This document shows positions 6,665-10,635 of a stretch of DNA of 10,635 bases, piece after piece. The position numbers were made by a program, and so were the translations under genes. Origin of the DNA: Thermoplasmata archaeon. GTDB taxonomy: Archaea; Thermoplasmatota; Thermoplasmata; Thermoplasmatales; Thermoplasmataceae. How positions within the stretch are numbered: position 1 is the first letter of the stretch; each line of letters starts with the position of its first letter. The notes below the pieces were generated by a model that made no database searches, was not told the DNA's origin, and worked only from the letters and a program-made list of their open reading frames with translations. Where the stretch lies: the NCBI GenBank assembly GCA_021802365.1, contig JAKAAJ010000032.1:1903-12537 (forward strand). The letters run 5' to 3'.

Positions 6665-7189
6665 TCACAGCGGAAGCTTCTTCCAGTTTATCAGGTCCTC
6701 GTTATTCAGGGTCCTTATCTCCAGGCACTCCAGAATATCTACAAAGAGATCATCACGAATGTAGTTCTTCAATATTTTCTCCTCCCCATGTTTGTAAAGG
6801 GCAGCCTTCATTGCCCCTGCTGCCATGACATTACTTATTTTCTGTGAATGGTCTGCCTCATCATTTATTTCCGAGGAAAACGATCTGGAGAGGCCATCCT
6901 TCTGCAGATCCTTCATGAAATCATCGACAGTGTCCTTTAACTGCTTGCTGTGCTCCTCAGCAAGAACAATCCTGACCTTGAAATCCGGTGAGAAATCAAC
7001 ATTCTCGTCAGAAACCTTGAACCATCTGGAAGCATCTTTCCTGAAGAAAACCTCAGTGAGAGCTTCAGCAACCTTCTTCGGTTTGGAGAAGTCAATGTTA
7101 TTTGTCAGATCATATGTAACAAGTTTCCCATCATCTGAAACTTTCCTGCATGATTCAATTGCAGATGCCATGCTGTCATCTTTTGCCAT
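6665..7189 (-). CDS. Conserved-looking protein of unknown function, 174 aa, start corrected to 7189
   Basis: I do not recognise this family. It is a soluble, charged protein without signal peptide or membrane helix and with few cysteines. It seems alpha/beta: a strand region around KLVTYDLTNNIDF, a helix KKVAEALTEVFF, a strand VRIVLAEEH, a long helix of about 20 residues, an Ala/Met-rich segment (VMAAGAMKAALYKHG) and a helical C-terminus ending in INWKKLPL. An ATG five codons further upstream (7204) exists, but the strong box A at 7211-7220 is centred 26 nt before ATG 7189, so a leaderless start at 7189 (MAKDDSM) is preferred; the 7204 ATG would lie before the predicted transcript start. It is the likely first gene of an operon with the two MutS-like ATPases, 234 bp downstream, which would make it a candidate partner of theirs. 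Confidence 0.7.
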   Translation of the reverse strand: MAKDDSMASAIESCRKVSDDGKLVTYDLTNNIDFSKPKKVAEALTEVFFRKDASRWFKVSDENVDFSPDFKVRIVLAEEHSKQLKDTVDDFMKDLQKDGLSRSFSSEINDEADHSQKISNVMAAGAMKAALYKHGEEKILKNYIRDDLFVDILECLEIRTLNNEDLINWKKLPL

Positions 7190-7210
7190 AGCTGAACAAT
7201 GCAAATCTGA

Positions 7211-7220
7211 TATTTATAAA
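7211..7220 (-). promoter_or_regulatory. Box A (TATA) for the 174-aa gene and probably the MutS-like operon
   Basis: On the minus strand this reads TTTATAAATA, one of the best box A matches in the window. It is centred 26 nt from ATG 7189 and only about 11 nt from the alternative ATG at 7204, which settles the start choice. Confidence 0.65.
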
Positions 7221-7328
7221 AGACCTCCCCAGGCCCGGAACATTAATGTGCCAATCCCACGGAACATATGAATGAAACATATTTCTTTCCTATGAAATAA
7301 TGCCAGAATAATTGCCTGAAATGGCTGA

Positions 7329-7552
7329 TCTTTAATCATACAAGAGAGGAAAGAGTTCCACAGTCTGTTTGTGATGAATTCTTTTATTGAACTGGAAGAA
7401 AAGCAGAACTCTTGAATTTCATAAAAGAATTATTTCCAATGAAAGTAAGCAAATTACATGTTGAACAGGTGCAGACGGGATCTTTGATGGAATTCCTTAA
7501 GGATTTGCCAAATTCCTTAAAGAAAATAGGATATATTACCAGATCTCTATGA
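7329..7552 (+). pseudogene. Possible decayed integrase/transposase fragment or small ORF in the 7190-7535 gap
   Basis: Two overlapping plus-strand frames in this gap look protein-like. The first (7329-7415) encodes 28 codons including RKEFHSLFVMNSFIELEEKQ. The second (7391-7552) encodes 53 codons with AELLNFIKELFPMKVSKLHV, then TGSLMEF, then SLKKIGYI. Joined by a frameshift near 7400 they would make one peptide of about 75 residues. The second part recalls integrase-core (rve) transposases, where FPFK(I/V)..I..D(N/G)GSEF is followed by F...C..LGI; the catalytic Asp region appears altered. A 37-codon ORF with its own ATG (7439) lies within it. No terminal inverted repeats are seen. The frame runs 17 nt past the M13 stop codon on the other strand. 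Chance remains quite possible. Confidence 0.25.
7497..7520 (-). terminator. Strong hairpin just after the M13 peptidase gene
   Basis: The 24-nt inverted repeat pairs TTAAGGA with TCCTTAA (7 bp), then three more A-T pairs across a one-base bulge, leaving a GGC loop. It starts 15 nt after the TAA stop of the peptidase. A T-rich stretch precedes it on the minus strand and none follows, so it may protect the mRNA 3' end or act as an atypical terminator. It also produces the repeated AATTCCTTAA at 7491-7500 and 7511-7520. Confidence 0.4.
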
Positions 7553-9509
7553 AATTCCTGTCTGCATCCATTTTTGCCTTATTTTCAAAGTATGACTGGA
7601 AGCACTCCCAGAATTCCCGGTGATTGTAAACCGGAAGGGTAGCTCTGATCATATCTGGTGAATGGGTATCCACTGTCAGAAGCATCTTTGTTGTGGACTC
7701 AAGTGAATTACATCTCCATATTTGAGCAAAAGATATGAAGAATCTCTGCTGAGCGGTGAAACCCTTTATCGTCTTGTTCAGCGATGGATCCATCTGAAGT
7801 CTCCTGTTCAGGGCATCAAAGGCTATGGAAACCCCGCCAATGTCAGCAATATTCTCACCCAATGTAAGCTCTCCATTGACATGGAAACCGGGAAGAACCT
7901 CGGCGCTGCTGTAAAGCTTTACGACTTCATCTGCAAGTTTTCTGAAGCGGGCCTCATCATCTGGAGACCACCAGTCAGAAAGGTTTCCATTCTCATCGAA
8001 CCTTCTGCCCTGGTCATCATATCCGTGGGTTATCTCATGGGATATGACAGCGCCAATGGCTCCATAATTGATTGCATCATCAGCATTGAGATCAAAGAAT
8101 GGTGGCTGAAGAATACCTGCTGGAAATACTATCTCATTATCATTCGGTGAAAAATATGCATTGACTGTGGGAGGAGTCATCAGCCACTCATCTCTGTTCA
8201 CTTTCTGTCCTGCCCGTGACATCTGGCGTTTCATTTCAAATTCATGAGCTCTGATTATGTTCCCCAGAATGTCATCAGGTTCGATCTGCAGGCCTGTATA
8301 ATCCCTGAATTTCTCAGGATGTCCGATCTTTGTCCGGAATCTCTCAAATTTTCCGATGGCCCGCTCCCGAGTCTTATCCCCCATCCATCTGACTTTCTTG
8401 AGGCGCTCCAGGAAGACACTTTTAATATCGTCAACCATAACTGCCATCCTTTCCCTGGCTTCATTTGTGAAATACCTCTCAACAAACTTCTCTCCAAGCA
8501 TCTCCCCAATGGTGCTGTCTATAATATCAACAGCTTTCTTCCATCTTGGTTCCTGACTTTTCTGTCCTAAGAGCTTTCTTGCAAACATATCAAAATTTTC
8601 CTGTTCCACCTCAGAAAACAGAAATGGTGAAGTTGAATGAAGCACCTGCCACTTCAGGTATAATTTGAGATCTTCAAGCGGGCTTTCTGAAAGAAATCCT
8701 GAGAGAAACTCAAAATATTCAGGCTGTCCGATAACAGCAAATTCAATTTCCGGAACCTGAAGGCCTCTCAGGTGCTCTGCCAGTCCAAGGTGAGGGAACA
8801 TTTTATCAAGCTTGCTGAATTCCACCGGGTTGTAATTCCTCCCGGCCTCTCTTAACTCTACCCTGCTCCTGCTGTTCTTTGCAATCTGTGTCTCAATCTC
8901 AAGGATCGATACTGCTGATGACTCCGCAATATCTTTCCTCACACCAAGAAGGGAAAACATCCTTGAAAGGTGTTCTGAATAATACTTTCTGATCTCACTG
9001 AATGTTTCCTTGAGATAGTAGTCGCGGTCTGGCAGCGAAAGCCCTCCCTGGTAGATATAAAGGGAATAGACTGAGCTGTTTCTGTAATCATTGCTGGTGA
9101 AAACTCTGAAAAAAGGGGTAAACCCGACTCTTTGAAGTTTTGTAACCACTTTTCTGAATGCTTCATGAGATTGGACGGAATCCAGGTCAGAAAGATATTC
9201 TGAGATAGGCTGAAATCTGGCTCTTTCTATGATACCGGTATCCATGGCAGAACGATAGAAGTTTCCAAGCATTTTTGTCTTTATATCCCCATAACTGGCA
9301 TGCCTGTCACAGTCTTCAAGAATTTCCCTCAATCTGTTCATATTGGTTTCCATAAGTTCATTGAAGGCACCCCATCTGGATTTATCTGGTGGTACAGGGT
9401 TTCTGGCAAGCCAGCGGCCACAGCTGAATGAATAGAAATCTTCAAGGGGATTCACACTCGTATCCATGTTTGAGAAAAAGTCATTATTCATAGTTGAGGC
9501 ATTTTCCAT
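7536..9509 (-). CDS. pepO-like: M13-family zinc metallopeptidase (neprilysin/PepO type), cytosolic
   Basis: At 657 aa the protein spans a complete M13 enzyme without the usual membrane anchor. N-terminal family marks are present (NPLEDFYSFSCGRW, 20-33). The catalytic part has NAYF (450-453, substrate-backbone binding), HEITH (491-495: zinc ligands H491 and H495, general base E492), GENIAD (551-556: third zinc ligand E552, and D556), and DTHSP.MIR (614-622: H616 and R622 matching the transition-state His and C-terminus-binding Arg of neprilysin). It ends in IEIW, like the short W-terminal ends of the family. These enzymes cut oligopeptides on the N-side of hydrophobic residues. With no signal peptide it probably acts in the cytoplasm in peptide turnover. 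The start at 9509 fits a box A 26 nt upstream; a second Met at residue 7 is possible. It appears to be transcribed alone. Confidence 0.95.
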   Translation of the reverse strand: MENASTMNNDFFSNMDTSVNPLEDFYSFSCGRWLARNPVPPDKSRWGAFNELMETNMNRLREILEDCDRHASYGDIKTKMLGNFYRSAMDTGIIERARFQPISEYLSDLDSVQSHEAFRKVVTKLQRVGFTPFFRVFTSNDYRNSSVYSLYIYQGGLSLPDRDYYLKETFSEIRKYYSEHLSRMFSLLGVRKDIAESSAVSILEIETQIAKNSRSRVELREAGRNYNPVEFSKLDKMFPHLGLAEHLRGLQVPEIEFAVIGQPEYFEFLSGFLSESPLEDLKLYLKWQVLHSTSPFLFSEVEQENFDMFARKLLGQKSQEPRWKKAVDIIDSTIGEMLGEKFVERYFTNEARERMAVMVDDIKSVFLERLKKVRWMGDKTRERAIGKFERFRTKIGHPEKFRDYTGLQIEPDDILGNIIRAHEFEMKRQMSRAGQKVNRDEWLMTPPTVNAYFSPNDNEIVFPAGILQPPFFDLNADDAINYGAIGAVISHEITHGYDDQGRRFDENGNLSDWWSPDDEARFRKLADEVVKLYSSAEVLPGFHVNGELTLGENIADIGGVSIAFDALNRRLQMDPSLNKTIKGFTAQQRFFISFAQIWRCNSLESTTKMLLTVDTHSPDMIRATLPVYNHREFWECFQSYFENKAKMDADRNFIEIW

Positions 9510-9530
9510 AATAACCTTGCATTAAGATCT

Positions 9531-9538
9531 ATTAATTA
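9531..9538 (-). promoter_or_regulatory. Box A (TATA) for the M13 peptidase gene
   Basis: The AT-only element, reading TTAATTAAT on the minus strand, is centred close to 26 nt before ATG 9509. It is a moderate match supporting a leaderless start there. Confidence 0.4.
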
Positions 9539-9646
9539 ACACTTGGGGGGCCTCACCTGAATGCACAATATGGTATTTTCCGCAAATAATATAAAATGAC
9601 ATGTGTAATAAAGGATTTACCGGACATGAGATACCCTGAAATTATG

Positions 9647-9666
9647 GCCTGAACATAACTTCAGGC
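9647..9666. repeat. Perfect 7-bp inverted repeat in the peptidase-tRNA gap
   Basis: GCCTGAA (9647-9653) and TTCAGGC (9660-9666) flank a 6-nt CATAAC centre. It lies 14 bp before the orphan TATA box at 9680, so it could be an operator or an RNA hairpin. No poly-T follows on either strand. Confidence 0.35.
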
Positions 9667-9679
9667 ACTTGAAATGACC

Positions 9680-9688
9680 GTATATAAA
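9680..9688 (+). promoter_or_regulatory. Orphan TATA box, possible promoter for a non-coding transcript
   Basis: GTATATAAA is an excellent box A with expected initiation around 9703-9712. The only ORF there is five codons (ATG at 9703, MSKIK). No protein gene follows on this strand until the MFS gene at 10028, and the tRNA between them is antisense. The rest of the 9510-9798 stretch shows nothing I can annotate. Confidence 0.35.
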
Positions 9689-9798
9689 CTTGTACCAGGC
9701 CGATGAGTAAAATTAAATAAAAAGTGAAAACCCTGAAGAGAAACTATTCACGAAATTCCGGTAATACCGCACCAGAAAAGGTAATATTCTGCAAAATA

Positions 9799-9871
9799 AG
9801 CCACTGGAGGGTATCGATCCCCCGACCTGCTGATTACAAGTCAGCTGCTCTACCAACTGAGCTACAGTGGC
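9799..9871 (-). tRNA. tRNA-Thr (anticodon UGU)
   Basis: The 73-nt minus-strand cloverleaf is complete: acceptor GCCACTG/CAGTGGC (7 bp), D arm GCTC-AGTTGGTA-GAGC, anticodon arm GCTGA-CTTGTAA-TCAGC giving anticodon UGU, a 5-nt variable loop, and T arm GGGGG-ATCGATA-CCCTC with one G-U pair. The discriminator is U, as expected for archaeal threonine tRNAs. There is no intron and CCA is not encoded. Position 54 is A instead of the usual U, so the loop is ATCGATA. A T-rich stretch (TTATTTT) follows the 3' end and probably helps termination. It decodes ACA, and by wobble other ACN codons. Confidence 0.96.
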
Positions 9872-9883
9872 ACTATCGGGGCT

Positions 9884-9896
9884 AATAATTATTTAC
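9884..9896 (-). promoter_or_regulatory. Box A (TATA) for tRNA-Thr
   Basis: TAAATAATTATTA on the minus strand lies 13 to 25 nt upstream of the tRNA 5' end, consistent with initiation at or just before the first base. Confidence 0.45.
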
Positions 9897-10027
9897 AGAT
9901 AAACCTTTCAATGCAGGATACTGAATATATTCCGGTTCTTCAGCATTACATAACTGACCGAATCTTTCCTGGAGTTAAGAATTTTCTCATAATTTCAAAC
10001 AATTATGATCAAAGGTTTAGTATTTGA

Positions 10028-10635
10028 ATGGAATCAGCAAAAATGGACAGGTCCTCCAAGCTCATCGTCTCCCTTCTTATTGCGGTTCTGATGGGGGCGG
10101 TAGACTCCACTATTGTTCTTCTTGCTCTTCCAACAATAAATGATTCTCTGCATACTCAGCTTTCAGTCTCAATATGGATCATAATGATCTATCTTCTGGT
10201 TATAGCGGTTGGAACTACACAGCTTGGGCGTTTAGGCGATCTGTTCACAAGGAAGAAGATATTCATATCCGGCCTGGGGATATTTACATTGGGATCAGCA
10301 TTATGCGGTGCTTCTGGCACAATTCTTGAACTCATAGCATTCAGGGCATTTCAGGGCGTCGGAACGGCTATGATTCAGTCAAACAGTGGTGCCATAGTTG
10401 CCGACAATTTTCCCCCCAACCAGAGAGGAAGAGTTTACGGATACACATCTGTGGGATACAACGCGGGGGCAATGCTTGGAATCGTACTTGGTGGAATAAT
10501 AACAACCTTTGTCGGGTGGCAGTACATATTTTACATAAATGTCCCCATAGGTATTGTTGCAATTTACATAGGTGTCAGATACATAAATCCGGGAAGGAAG
10601 GTGGAGAGCAAGCTTGATCTCCCAGGTATGCTCTC
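10028..10635 (+). CDS. MFS exporter, DHA2 (EmrB/QacA-like) family, 3'-truncated by window edge
   Basis: The first 202 codons are visible and the frame is open at the window end. Helix 1 carries the DHA2 motif (G23-A-V-D26-S-T-I-V ... A-L-P35). The helix 2-3 loop carries motif [12 protein letters not shown] (67-77). Helix 4 has motif [10 protein letters not shown], with R106, Q109 and G110. Helix 5 has antiporter motif C (144-157, [14 protein letters not shown]), and helix 6 follows with [11 protein letters not shown]. These are proton-driven exporters, usually with 14 helices, acting on hydrophobic compounds or other solutes; the substrate is not predictable. A stop codon immediately precedes ATG 10028, so the start is there or at Met6 (10043). 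The first has a weak AT-rich box about 26 nt upstream (AACAATTAT, near 10002). The second has TTTAGTAT at 10016-10023, spaced slightly short. No regulator gene is visible beside it. Confidence 0.9.
   Translation, partial: MESAKMDRSSKLIVSLLIAVLMGAVDSTIVLLALPTINDSLHTQLSVSIWIIMIYLLVIAVGTTQLGRLGDLFTRKKIFISGLGIFTLGSALCGASGTILELIAFRAFQGVGTAMIQSNSGAIVADNFPPNQRGRVYGYTSVGYNAGAMLGIVLGGIITTFVGWQYIFYINVPIGIVAIYIGVRYINPGRKVESKLDLPGML

Noticed and set aside
6825..7271. A 148-codon plus-strand open frame opposite the 174-aa gene
   Set aside because: Its translation is rich in Ser and Phe, as expected from the reverse of a charged coding frame. It has no supporting promoter or motif, while the minus-strand gene has a well-placed box A.
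9703..9720. Five-codon leaderless mini-ORF (MSKIK) after the orphan TATA box
   Set aside because: Too short to claim as a gene; the start codon also lies slightly closer to the box than at other leaderless genes.
9697..9740. Possible C/D box sRNA (GATGA ... CTGA)
   Set aside because: No matching D' box and only a partial C box; such short motifs are common by chance.
9901..10018. Separated inverted repeat AAACCTTT / AAAGGTTT flanking the region before the MFS gene
   Set aside because: Eight bases at about 100-bp distance in AT-rich DNA is likely chance.
1..10635. CRISPR array, rRNA or intact insertion sequence
   Set aside because: I saw no regularly spaced repeats, rRNA-like sequence or terminal inverted repeats with a full transposase.

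Overview
The window looks like chromosome from an archaeon, most likely the Thermoplasmata (Thermoplasma/Ferroplasma/Cuniculiplasma-like). Several genes have an archaeal TATA element (box A) centred about 26 nt before the start codon, which implies leaderless mRNAs. The tRNA does not encode CCA, arginine is mostly AGG/AGA, and there are single-helix surface proteins dense in N-glycosylation sequons. The placement is inferred from these features, not from a database match.

Left part (1-2510, + strand): the 3' part of an HNH nuclease gene; a membrane-anchored, sequon-rich protein with a Ser/Gly tail; a cytosolic protein of unknown function; and a membrane-anchored DUF4382-like protein. The last three each appear to have their own leaderless promoter, and hairpin terminators follow two of them. 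The two anchored proteins probably face outside the cell.

Central block (2537-7189, - strand): in transcription order, a 174-aa protein of unknown function, two divergent MutS-family ATPases whose genes overlap by ATGA, and a DapB-like reductase with its own promoter. The first gene is leaderless. The two MutS-like genes instead have Shine-Dalgarno sequences, as expected for internal cistrons. The MutS-like proteins are paralogues (MutS clamp/lever-like region plus ABC ATPase, no mismatch-recognition domain). They probably work together, and only one keeps the H-loop histidine. The DapB-like protein lacks the catalytic His-His pair.

Right part (7190-10635): a 346-bp gap with a possible decayed integrase-like reading frame and a strong hairpin; a complete M13 (neprilysin/PepO-type) metallopeptidase without signal peptide (- strand); a region with an orphan TATA box and a hairpin; tRNA-Thr(UGU) on the - strand; and the first 202 codons of a DHA2-type MFS exporter on the + strand, cut by the window edge.

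I found no CRISPR array, complete insertion sequence, rRNA or clear defence island. The least ordinary items are the asymmetric MutS-like pair, the active-site substitution in the DapB homologue, and the open frames in the two gaps flanking the 174-aa gene.
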